Assembly: GCA_963675655.1 (NCBI GenBank)
Contig: OY776489.1
Location: forward strand, 558,001 to 622,000
DNA length: 64,000 nucleotides
Direction: 5' to 3'
From: CAXXOK01 sp963675655
GTDB taxonomy: Bacteria > Bacillota > Clostridia > Christensenellales > Aristaeellaceae
Each line of letters starts with the position of its first letter. The first letter of the stretch is position 1. Under the pieces are notes generated by a model, which had not been told where the DNA came from, ran no database searches, and saw only the letters and a program-made list of their open reading frames with translations. The position numbers and the translations under genes are program-made. Below are positions 17,175-24,239 of the stretch, piece by piece.

Positions 17175-18380
17175 TCAGGCTTCCTCCCGGTAGGTGCTTT
17201 GCCGTCCGTCCGCAGCCAATGCGTCTTTCTGTTTCATTTCCGTAATCAGCGTTTCTACCGAGCCACTGGTTTTTTCCAGCGCAACGGTTATTGCCGCCTG
17301 CCGCAGCGCCAAATCGCGCAGTTGGGCAATCAACTCGTCTTGCCGTTTTTGCGCGTCCACCCCGGCGGCGATGCGGGTACTTTGCTCAACGCGCTTAGCG
17401 TCCTCTACCAGCGAATCGGCAATGGTCAGCGTACGCTGCAGGTTTTTATACGTAGCAGACTGGTTTTGGTTCATCTGCGCCAGCGTATCCGCCAGTGCAG
17501 AGAACTGCCCGCTCATGGTAGCGTTCATCTGCTTCATAAACTGGTTTACAATATGCTGCATGCCCTCCACTTGCCCGCGGGATGTGCCCGAAATAAAATT
17601 GTCCAGCGACATCGTAAGCGGATGAACGGCGCGGCTTACGGCCATTTCCACCGCGCCCGCCATTTGGGCGCTGAGCTGGTCAGCAGCGCGCTGCATATTG
17701 GTTTCATCATCCTGCTTCTGGCAGATCATCTGCACTTCGGCATCCAGCGGCCGGGGCATTGCCAGCTCGTAGAAAGCCTCATCAAAAGCGTCCAACGCTT
17801 TAAACGCGTGCCCCACGGCAATGCGGTTCATCATGTTAAACACGAGGGAGCAGGTTATACCGGTAACGGACGTAGCAAAGGCGAATTTCATACCGCCCAG
17901 CAGCGTCGGGATGCTGTTGATGGTATTGGATGCGTCGGTCAAATCAAAATTGGTCAGGCCTTCCATCAAGCCTAAAAACGTACCCAAAATACCCAGCGAT
18001 GTAAGCAAGCCAGGTATCAGCTCCGCCAGCTGCGCGTGACCGGGTTTGTAAATCACCGTATCTTCGTTAATATAATCCTGCGTATCGCAAGGCATACCCC
18101 GCAAATCCAGCTGCCCGGCATTTAGCAAAAAGCGCTGCCACTCCGGCCTAAGCGCCTGCCCCAAAAATCTGGCTTCCCGCCAAATGGGGCGGTCACTGCC
18201 GGATGCATTTCGTTCCAACTTCATAATAGCGCGGTTCAGCAGCGCACTGTTACGAAGAATCGGGTAAATACATTTAAGCACGCCTACAAACGTTACCAGC
18301 GCAATGGCGCCGTATACCAGCGAGGCGGAAACCTTGGTTGCCAATTGGGCAATAATCTCGTTCACCATGCTGTACACCAT
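17175..18380 (-). CDS. MotA/TolQ/ExbB-family proton channel with long cytoplasmic coiled coil (ZorA-like)
   Basis: The protein has 401 residues with transmembrane segments near 18-39, 120-142 and 160-184. The second (PGLLTSLGILGTFLGLMEGL) and third (GMKFAFATSVTGITCSLVF) carry the conserved MotA/ExbB channel signature. About 210 residues of predicted cytoplasmic helix follow (190-401), much like the tail of ZorA and unlike short ExbB. With the MotB-like partner it should form a proton- or sodium-driven rotary or pulling motor. The first ATG has only a weak ribosome site (CGGACGG); ATG 18368 (residue 5) is an alternative. No ZorC, ZorD or ZorE homologue is encoded in the window. Confidence 0.88.
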   Translation of the reverse strand: MVYSMVNEIIAQLATKVSASLVYGAIALVTFVGVLKCIYPILRNSALLNRAIMKLERNASGSDRPIWREARFLGQALRPEWQRFLLNAGQLDLRGMPCDTQDYINEDTVIYKPGHAQLAELIPGLLTSLGILGTFLGLMEGLTNFDLTDASNTINSIPTLLGGMKFAFATSVTGITCSLVFNMMNRIAVGHAFKALDAFDEAFYELAMPRPLDAEVQMICQKQDDETNMQRAADQLSAQMAGAVEMAVSRAVHPLTMSLDNFISGTSRGQVEGMQHIVNQFMKQMNATMSGQFSALADTLAQMNQNQSATYKNLQRTLTIADSLVEDAKRVEQSTRIAAGVDAQKRQDELIAQLRDLALRQAAITVALEKTSGSVETLITEMKQKDALAADGRQSTYREEA

Positions 18381-18407
18381 CCGTCCGCGTTGATCTTTTC
18401 GGGATTT

Positions 18408-18436
18408 ATCTTAACACTTTTTTCATACATTGTAAA
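18408..18436 (-). promoter_or_regulatory. Promoter of the motor-like operon
   Basis: On the minus strand: TTTACA (18436-18431), 17-nt spacer, TAAGAT (18413-18408). The leader is only about 20 nt. Confidence 0.65.
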
Positions 18437-18528
18437 TGAAAAGGGGGTAAACATCCGTAAAAGCCTCCAAAATGAAGCGCTGTATGGAGAAATAATTTTC
18501 ACTTTTACGAATATTACCGAAATATATA

Positions 18529-18557
18529 TTGTCATAAATGTAAAAAGGGACTATAAT
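18529..18557 (+). promoter_or_regulatory. Promoter of the MarR-family gene
   Basis: TTGTCA (18529-18534), 17-nt spacer, perfect TATAAT (18552-18557). It is divergent from the motor operon promoter about 90 bp away. Confidence 0.75.
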
Positions 18558-18606
18558 CATCATAGAACATAAATGAATTGGACTGCCGTAGACAGGAGGG
18601 AACAAT

Positions 18607-19086
18607 ATGTCTAAATCTGCAACTACGAAAGACAGCGTTATCGACGATGTTGCCCGCAACCTGTTTCTTGTCATCCCTCTGTTTCGCAAGCGTCTGTTAC
18701 ATATGGATGCTTTGCAGCGTGAATCCAATCTCCCGCTCTCCCACGCGATGGTCATGGGTTTACTGTCGGATAACGGCTCCATGAACATCAGCGAAATCTC
18801 CCAGAACCTTGGCATTGCAAAACCGAACATTACCCCGCTGGTCGACAAACTAACGGAGGACGGATTTGTAGAGCGCAAACGCGACGAGGTGGACCGCCGC
18901 ATGGTGAACGTGAGTCTTTGCCCCGCTGGTGCTACCAAATTAAAGCAAATCCGTAAAAAAGCACGTTCGCTGGTCGGCAGCTGGGCCCAAACCCTGAGCA
19001 ACGATGAACTGGAAGAATTGAACACCAGTCTGGAAACCATCTACCGCGTGCTGGGCAACACCCTGCAGCGGGTGCATAAAGAGTAG
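18607..19086 (+). CDS. MarR-family transcriptional regulator
   Basis: The protein has 159 residues, the usual MarR length. The winged helix lies near residues 35-105: the recognition part is SEISQNLGIAKPNITPLVDKLTEDGFV, and the wing is ERKRDEVDRRMVNVSL. CAGGAGGG lies 6-7 nt before the ATG. It is divergent from the motor-like operon and convergent with the FMN-binding locus, so either could be a target, besides itself. No conserved oxidative-stress cysteine pattern of OhrR type is seen. The ligand is unknown. Confidence 0.88.
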   Translation: MSKSATTKDSVIDDVARNLFLVIPLFRKRLLHMDALQRESNLPLSHAMVMGLLSDNGSMNISEISQNLGIAKPNITPLVDKLTEDGFVERKRDEVDRRMVNVSLCPAGATKLKQIRKKARSLVGSWAQTLSNDELEELNTSLETIYRVLGNTLQRVHKE

Positions 19087-19096
19087 ACCGATCAGC

Positions 19097-19142
19097 AAGC
19101 GCTCCGGTAAAGCAGCCTATCAGGCCGTCTACCGGAGCGCTT
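19097..19142. terminator. Shared terminator hairpin between the MarR and FMN-binding genes
   Basis: A 13-bp perfect stem (AAGCGCTCCGGTA) encloses a 20-nt loop. It sits between convergent genes; T-tracts are weak. Confidence 0.6.
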
Positions 19143-19163
19143 GTATATTCATGTCTTAAATAG

Positions 19164-20111
19164 TTACCGCATCAGCGCATCATTCACCGCCGCGAGCACA
19201 GCGTTGGAGGTGATGGTTGCGCCCGTTAGTGCGTCTACATCCGCGCCGTAGGCCAGCACGCCGCTTTTACCGATAAACTGGGTAAAAAACGTACCGTCAT
19301 GCCAACTCGTACCATAATACATCGATTCGGCGTCATCCACCCCCTCAATAACAAGGGAAACGATGGAGCCGTTTTCATCAAGCCCCACGATGACATCCAT
19401 CAACTTCTGATAATTCATAACCGTTTCGGTTACCAGCTTGACCGCACCGTTCTCGTCCGGCTGGGCCAGCGTAACAATCTCCACCGAGGATTCCGGCTCG
19501 TTTTCCGTAGCGCCGGTTACGGCGGTTACCGCCGTTTCGGCATCCTCCGGCGTTTCCTCCTGCCATTGCTCCGTGCCGCCCGTCTGCCCGGTCAGCTCCA
19601 GATAGTAGCGGTAACAGCGGGCTGCGCCGTTTACCACCGCCGTCGAGCTGATGGTCGCACCGCTGATCGCGTCTATATTGCTCCCCAGTGCAGGCGTAGC
19701 GGAAAGCCCAACAAACTGATCGGTAAATTCCGGATCACGGGTGCGCGTGCCTAGCCCAGCCGTTTCGGCAAAGTTGCTGCCGCCGACCGAAATGCCGGTG
19801 ATCGTACCGGCATTATCCACACCCAGCACAATCTCTATCGGGCCGCCATAACCGGAAACCGTCGTTTGCAGCACATAGCCAATCGCTTCTCCATTGCGCA
19901 TGGCAGTATATACGCTGTCTATTTTACTATCTTCTGCCGCGGTAAGCTCTGCAAAGTTATCGGCGTCCGGGTAAACCGCAGCACGGGCGGCGTTACTGGC
20001 CAGCAATTTCTGCCGGGCAATCGGCTCCTCCGTCACCAGATTCGCCAAGCTTAACGCAAGCCCGGCTGCAACGGTAATGAAAACTAATATCAGCCACGCA
20101 TGTTTCTTCAC
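19164..20111 (-). CDS. Exported protein with two FMN-binding domains (RnfG/NqrC-like flavinylation sites)
   Basis: The protein has 315 residues and an N-terminal signal anchor (about 5-24). Two FMN_bind domains follow. Each carries the flavinylation motif: DAISGATISS with Thr153 and DALTGATITS with Thr299, where ApbE attaches FMN by a phosphoester bond. An acidic Thr/Glu-rich linker (about 178-212) separates them. The protein probably shuttles electrons outside the membrane. It is the last gene of a minus-strand operon with a Gx transporter and a NusG domain II protein, and apbE is divergent. This composition is that of extracellular flavin electron-transfer loci; the terminal acceptor is unknown. 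Confidence 0.93.
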   Translation of the reverse strand: MKKHAWLILVFITVAAGLALSLANLVTEEPIARQKLLASNAARAAVYPDADNFAELTAAEDSKIDSVYTAMRNGEAIGYVLQTTVSGYGGPIEIVLGVDNAGTITGISVGGSNFAETAGLGTRTRDPEFTDQFVGLSATPALGSNIDAISGATISSTAVVNGAARCYRYYLELTGQTGGTEQWQEETPEDAETAVTAVTGATENEPESSVEIVTLAQPDENGAVKLVTETVMNYQKLMDVIVGLDENGSIVSLVIEGVDDAESMYYGTSWHDGTFFTQFIGKSGVLAYGADVDALTGATITSNAVLAAVNDALMR

Positions 20112-20132
20112 GGAAACACTCCTTACCTGTTG

Positions 20133-20654
20133 TTACTCATTTTCGGCTTCCTGTTTGCGAAGTCGTGCAAGCGAAGGGATTTTGTGCATTAAAACCATCG
20201 CTACCGTGCCGGTCAGAAGCCCCATGCCGGCGCCCACCGGGATTAAAAGCCCCAGGTAATACACCAGCGAGGGCGTTTGTAAAATCAGTATCGCTACGGC
20301 TACCTGCCCGATATTGTGCAGTACGCCCCCGGCAATACCCGCACCGATCGGGCTTACGCCTCGCCTGCCCGCCAGCAGGCCCATCGCGGTAAGGCTTAGC
20401 GTACCGCCGGCCAGACTATAAACGATCATCACAGGATTACCCAGCATAAAGCCCAGCAGCAACACTTTGACAACCATCATTTCAAAACTTATGCCTATCC
20501 CCAACCAGTATACCGCCAGCAGCAGCACACAGTTGGACAGTCCCAGCTTGATTCCCGGCACCGATGAAACGGGGATTAAACTTTCCAAATACCCCAGCAC
20601 CAGCATGACGGCAATCAATAACGCGGCAAGCGCTAATTTCTGTGTTTTCTTCAT
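20133..20654 (-). CDS. Gx transporter family membrane protein
   Basis: The protein has 173 residues and about five hydrophobic helices. It is related to the proteins annotated as heptaprenyl diphosphate synthase component I or Gx transporters, which look like ECF substrate-binding subunits. Characteristic parts are GYLESLIPVSSVPGIKLGLSN and GGTLSLTAMGLLAGRRGVSP with IGAGIAGGVLHNIGQ. Such genes regularly sit between the NusG domain II and FMN-binding genes in flavin electron-transfer loci. Supply of a quinone precursor or flavin has been suggested for the family; nothing here distinguishes these. Confidence 0.85.
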   Translation of the reverse strand: MKKTQKLALAALLIAVMLVLGYLESLIPVSSVPGIKLGLSNCVLLLAVYWLGIGISFEMMVVKVLLLGFMLGNPVMIVYSLAGGTLSLTAMGLLAGRRGVSPIGAGIAGGVLHNIGQVAVAILILQTPSLVYYLGLLIPVGAGMGLLTGTVAMVLMHKIPSLARLRKQEAENE

Positions 20655-20659
20655 CTGCT

Positions 20660-21043
20660 TTACTCCACCGCCTGTCCGTCAGCCGTTACCAATTCCAACA
20701 CCACCTGATGCGGCAGACAAATCACTTCGTTGGTCAGCACCCGGCTTGCAATATTATCTACCGTTACATCGCCCTGCAAAATGCAGTTTTGATTTACGCA
20801 GTTGGACTCCTTCATGCGGAAGCCGCCCTCAAATACCTCCACGACGTTGCGGGATCCATCCTCCTGTTCGATCACGATTTCCTGCTCCCCGGTCAGCGGA
20901 ATCAAATCGAAGGTTTGCCCAGGGGCAGTAATGCGCAGGTAAGCATTTTCGGCATCCGTTTGCACCGACTGCGGGCGAAGCAAAAACAGTAGGAGGCTAA
21001 CGCCAATCACAATCCCAATGATCAACCAATCCTTACGTTTCAT
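20660..21043 (-). CDS. NusG domain II-containing membrane-anchored protein
   Basis: The protein has 127 residues. ATG 21043 is preferred over an in-frame ATG nine codons upstream because GGGGGAG lies 9 nt ahead. One transmembrane helix (about 6-23) is followed by an exported beta domain of the NusG II fold (AYLRITAPGQTFDLIPL to VICLPHQVVLELVT). The conserved CVNQNCILQGDV segment has the two cysteines (CxxxxC) usual in this family, perhaps for redox or metal binding. It starts the operon with the Gx transporter (5-nt gap) and the FMN-binding protein. Confidence 0.87.
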   Translation of the reverse strand: MKRKDWLIIGIVIGVSLLLFLLRPQSVQTDAENAYLRITAPGQTFDLIPLTGEQEIVIEQEDGSRNVVEVFEGGFRMKESNCVNQNCILQGDVTVDNIASRVLTNEVICLPHQVVLELVTADGQAVE

Positions 21044-21080
21044 GCGGCATTTCTCCCCCTTTGGCGGCATCTACGGCAAC

Positions 21081-21109
21081 ATTATACCATCTGCCAAAAA
21101 AGCTTACAA
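21081..21109 (-). promoter_or_regulatory. Promoter of the NusG II-Gx-FMN-binding operon
   Basis: On the minus strand: TTGTAA (21109-21104), 17-nt spacer, perfect TATAAT (21086-21081) with a TGG extension. Confidence 0.7.
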
Positions 21110-21159
21110 TGTCACATATACCCGCATTAACGCGGTATGTAACTAAAATCGGGAAACCA

Positions 21160-21173
21160 GCGTTTTAAAACGC
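21160..21173. promoter_or_regulatory. Perfect palindrome in the divergent promoter region
   Basis: GCGTTTTAAAACGC is a perfect 14-bp palindrome between the two divergent promoters of the flavin locus. It may be an operator controlling both arms; the regulator is unknown. Confidence 0.45.
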
Positions 21174-21214
21174 GTTGCAATTGTTTAGTGTAACCACAAT
21201 TTACCAATGAAAAG

Positions 21215-21245
21215 TTGTTTCCCGCCCGTTTATCTGTGGTACAAT
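21215..21245 (+). promoter_or_regulatory. Promoter of apbE
   Basis: TTGTTT (21215-21220), 19-nt spacer, TACAAT (21240-21245) with a TGG extended -10. The long spacer lowers confidence. Confidence 0.45.
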
Positions 21246-21314
21246 AATAACCGGAGGGCAAAGTGCCCAATCGCTTTCCCTTGGCAAACAATTTCCGCAA
21301 GGAGGACTCTGCTT

Positions 21315-22382
21315 TTGCGAAAACTTCTTGTTTCCGCCGCTATATTACTGGCCTTGGCGGCCGCTGGGCTTTCGCTTTATTTTATGACAGCCGGATCGGA
21401 GCCCGTGCGTTATCAAACCAGCTTTTTTGACGTTTTTGACACATACTCGGAGATTATCGTCTATGCGGATTCCGAAACCGCCGGGCAGCAACTGGCGCAG
21501 ACTGCGCATGACGAACTGCTGGCTTATCACCAGCTGTTTGATATTTACAACGATTATGACGGTATCAACAATTTAAAAACCGTCAACGATCAGGCGGGCA
21601 TTGCCCCTGTTGTGGTGGACCGGCGCATCATTGACCTGCTTACCTTTGCCAAAACCATGGAGCAGCAAACGGATGGCCGCATGAACATCGCCATGGGCAG
21701 TGTGCTGAGCATCTGGCATGATTACCGCACCGCCGGGCTGGCCGACCCGGATAACGCAGCCCTTCCCCCGCTGGCAGATTTACAGGCCGCCGCAGAGCAC
21801 ACCAATATTGACGATGTAATCATCGACACGGAAAACAGCACGGTCTATTTGTCGGATGCGGCCATGTCGCTGGATGTCGGCGCTGTTGGCAAGGGGTATG
21901 CGGTAGAGCAGGTAGCCGAAACGATGCAGGCGCAGGGCGTAACCAGTGCGCTGCTAAGCATCGGGGGCAATGTGCGCGCCATCGGCATCCGCGGGGATGG
22001 AAACGCATGGCACGTGAATGTGCAAAACCCGGATTTAACAGCGGAAAGCCAGAGCCTGACGACGCTGGGGCTTGCCAACCTGTCGCTGGTAACCAGCGGC
22101 AGTTACCAACGGTTTTACACGGTAGACGGCGTGCAATACCACCACATTATCGACCCCGATACGCTTTTGCCCGCCGATACCCTATGGGCTGTCACCGTGA
22201 TTACTGAGGATTCCAGTTTGGCGGACGCACTTTCCACCGCACTGTTTACGCTGGATATTAAAGCCGGGCAAGCGCTGCTTGCGGACTTTCCCGGTGTGGA
22301 AGCGCTGTGGGTAACAAAGGATGGAAGCATCGTGCGCAGCGATGGTTTTTCGATTCTGGGGCAGGAAGAAACCGAAGGGTAA
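21315..22382 (+). CDS. apbE: FAD:protein FMN transferase
   Basis: The enzyme moves FMN from FAD onto Thr/Ser of FMN_bind domains outside the membrane. The TTG start at 21315 gives 355 residues and an N-terminal signal anchor (LRKLLVSAAILLALAAAG); AGGAGG lies 9 nt ahead. An upstream in-frame ATG (21207) would put a hydrophilic stretch before the signal and overlaps the promoter. Family motifs are MSLDVGAVGKGYAVEQV for FAD binding, HHIIDPDTLLPA, and SSLADALSTALFTLD with the Mg-binding Asp. Its substrate is almost surely the double FMN-binding protein across the divergent promoter. There is no terminator between it and the encapsulin pair, so they may be cotranscribed. Confidence 0.94.
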   Translation: MRKLLVSAAILLALAAAGLSLYFMTAGSEPVRYQTSFFDVFDTYSEIIVYADSETAGQQLAQTAHDELLAYHQLFDIYNDYDGINNLKTVNDQAGIAPVVVDRRIIDLLTFAKTMEQQTDGRMNIAMGSVLSIWHDYRTAGLADPDNAALPPLADLQAAAEHTNIDDVIIDTENSTVYLSDAAMSLDVGAVGKGYAVEQVAETMQAQGVTSALLSIGGNVRAIGIRGDGNAWHVNVQNPDLTAESQSLTTLGLANLSLVTSGSYQRFYTVDGVQYHHIIDPDTLLPADTLWAVTVITEDSSLADALSTALFTLDIKAGQALLADFPGVEALWVTKDGSIVRSDGFSILGQEETEG

Positions 22383-22461
22383 GAAGCGGTTTCAACCCCT
22401 AAAAATACGTGTAAGTTGTAACTGTAAACCACAGAGGATCGACTGAAAGGAGCATGTGGAT

Positions 22462-22821
22462 ATGCCGAGTTTTGCCAATCCGTTTCAGGGAAATGTAGAC
22501 CGTAAGATGACGCAGGAGGAACTGGTGCAAGCCGTCCGGCTGAACATTGCCGGAGAGCTCGAAGCCATCTACGTGTACGACGCGCACGTGCTGGCTACGG
22601 ATAACGAGCTGGCCAAGAAAGTAATCGGCGATATACGCGATGAGGAAAAAGCCCACGTAGGTGAGCTGTTCACCCTGCTGTATGCGCTGGATCCCATGGA
22701 GGCAGAGCACTTTGCCTCGGGCCGTGCCGAAGTGCAGGAGATGATGGCGGAATTACGCTCCGCTCCCGCGCCAGCACAAGAGGCTGCAAACGGGTCGACC
22801 GTCGGCAGCCTGAAAGAATAA
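22462..22821 (+). CDS. Encapsulated ferritin-like protein (encapsulin cargo)
   Basis: The protein has 119 residues. ATG 22462 has AAGGAG 9 nt ahead; a GTG two codons earlier is too close. Two helices carry the ferroxidase ligands Glu32 and Glu34 (GELEAIYVYD) and Glu61/Glu62/His65 (DEEKAHVGEL). These positions coincide with the Glu32/Glu62/His65 site described for the Rhodospirillum EncFtn. After an Ala/Pro linker, the C-terminal tail STVGSLKE is a typical encapsulin targeting peptide. The protein should oxidise ferrous iron and feed it into the shell encoded 46 nt downstream. Confidence 0.95.
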   Translation: MPSFANPFQGNVDRKMTQEELVQAVRLNIAGELEAIYVYDAHVLATDNELAKKVIGDIRDEEKAHVGELFTLLYALDPMEAEHFASGRAEVQEMMAELRSAPAPAQEAANGSTVGSLKE

Positions 22822-22867
22822 ACCTACAACTGTTAGTAAACGCGGACGCCAAAGGAGGCAACGCATA

Positions 22868-23689
22868 ATGGATTATCTAGCCAGAGAATCTGCTCCCCTG
22901 ACAGGAGAGTTTTGGAAACAAATTGATGAAGCAACTGTAAAAACCGCCCAGAGCGTACTTACCGGCCGCCGTGCCCTGCACCTTGTAGGGCCGCTCGGTG
23001 CCGGAACGGACGTGATTGCCATTGACAACCTGGATATGAAAGCCGAGGTTGTGCAAGGCGGCATCATCACCACACAGGGTCGTACCCTCAAAGAACTACC
23101 CACCTTGTTTGAAGATTTTACCCTCTATGCCAAGGACATCGCCATCAGCGAAAAAACCAAAGCACCGGCGGATTTATCCGCAGTGCTGACGGCAGCGCAA
23201 GCCATCGCCATCCGCGAGGATAAGCTGGTGTTTCAGGGAAATGCGCAGCTGGGGTACGACGGCATTCTCACCGCGCCCGGCGTGAATAAGCTGGTCAAGG
23301 GCGATTGGTCGACCGGTGAAAGCGCCTTCAGCGATGTAGCCGCCGCCATTGAAATTTTAGTATCCAAAGGTGTTTTCGGTGCATACACACTGGTGGTCAG
23401 CCCCAGTTTATACACGCAGATGCAGCGCCTGCAGCCCGGTACGGGCCTGATGGAGATTGACCGCGTATCCCGCTTGGTGGATGGCCGACTGTTCAAGTCC
23501 CCGGTACTTGGCGCCAATCAGGCAGTACTGATCAACGCCCAGCCGGAAAATATGGATCTGGTCGTCGGGCAGGATCTCGCCGCCGCCTATCTGGAGCAGC
23601 GCGAGCTCAACCACGTTTTCCGTCTGACGGAAACGGTGCTTCCGCGCATTAAAAAGCCCAAAGCCATCGTGGTCATCGGCGAAGCGTAA
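22868..23689 (+). CDS. Family 1 encapsulin shell protein
   Basis: The protein has 273 residues, normal for HK97-fold encapsulins. The N-terminal helix (MDYLARESAPLTGEFWKQID) lines the shell interior where the cargo tail binds. The E-loop and A-domain regions are recognisable (VQGGIITTQGRTLKELPTLF; VVSPSLYTQMQRLQPGTGL; LVVGQDLAAAYLEQ). Family 1 shells assemble as 60, 180 or 240 copies; the sequence does not decide which. AAAGGAGG lies about 9 nt before the ATG. A bidirectional terminator follows. With the ferritin cargo this is a complete iron-storage nanocompartment. Confidence 0.96.
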   Translation: MDYLARESAPLTGEFWKQIDEATVKTAQSVLTGRRALHLVGPLGAGTDVIAIDNLDMKAEVVQGGIITTQGRTLKELPTLFEDFTLYAKDIAISEKTKAPADLSAVLTAAQAIAIREDKLVFQGNAQLGYDGILTAPGVNKLVKGDWSTGESAFSDVAAAIEILVSKGVFGAYTLVVSPSLYTQMQRLQPGTGLMEIDRVSRLVDGRLFKSPVLGANQAVLINAQPENMDLVVGQDLAAAYLEQRELNHVFRLTETVLPRIKKPKAIVVIGEA

Positions 23690-23720
23690 CACACGCAAAC
23701 CACCATGAAAACAGCATGAA

Positions 23721-23754
23721 AAACGTCCCGTTTCGTAATTGAAGCGGGACGTTT
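23721..23754. terminator. Bidirectional terminator between encapsulin and the ModE-like gene
   Basis: AAACGTCCCGTTTC pairs with GAAGCGGGACGTTT (one G-T pair) around GTAATT. On the minus strand it ends in TTTTT. Confidence 0.85.
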
Positions 23755-23851
23755 ATTGTACTTATTTAACCGCAGCATCAAGCAGCCAACAACTGTATCC
23801 TGTGGGTACTTTTACCGGATGAGCCTGTACCCCCAGCCACACAAAATGGGT

Positions 23852-24196
23852 TCAATCGCCAAAGTAGCGTTCGTATGCCGATTGCGTTGCCTGCCTGCAT
23901 TCCGCCTCGAATGCGCGAAAACGCGAAAGCAAATCCTCCGCCTGCGATGTCAGCGTCGCGCCGCCGCCCTGCACCCCGCCGGTCACGGTGTTTAAAAGCG
24001 GAAACCCAAGGCCTTCCTCCGCCGCCTTAATCACCTTCCACGCCTTGGAATACGCCATATCCATCCGCATGGCTGCCGAGCGGAGGCTGCGCGTATCCCG
24101 TACCGTTTCCAGCAGTTCGGCCACGCCGGGGCCAAACACCTTTTGCTCCCGGTACAGGCGCAGGGTGATACCATAATGCAACGGGGTTTTGCTCAT
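23852..24196 (-). CDS. ModE-like winged-helix regulator
   Basis: The protein has 114 residues. ATG 24196 has CAGGAGG close upstream; longer in-frame starts overlap xdhD and lack a site. It is the LysR-type N-terminal domain of ModE: LRLYREQKVFGPGVAELLET, RSLRSAAMRMDMAYSKAWKVI and the wing TVTGGVQGGGATLTSQ. The molybdate-binding TOBE domains are absent. Stand-alone versions accompany molybdenum enzymes in Clostridia. It is the last gene of the purine locus, 43 nt after xdhD, so it may tune that locus or molybdate uptake. How it would sense molybdenum without TOBE domains is unclear. Confidence 0.88.
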   Translation of the reverse strand: MSKTPLHYGITLRLYREQKVFGPGVAELLETVRDTRSLRSAAMRMDMAYSKAWKVIKAAEEGLGFPLLNTVTGGVQGGGATLTSQAEDLLSRFRAFEAECRQATQSAYERYFGD

Positions 24197-24239
24197 ATCG
24201 TTCCTCCTGTAGCGTTCACCATTCCCTTTGGAAACATGG

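Noticed and set aside
15659..18380. Complete Zorya defence system
   Set aside because: ZorA- and ZorB-like proteins are present, but no helicase (ZorD), ZorC or nuclease (ZorE) is encoded nearby.
15659..18380. Flagellar stator genes motA/motB
   Set aside because: The channel protein has three rather than four membrane helices and a long tail, and no flagellar genes occur in the window.
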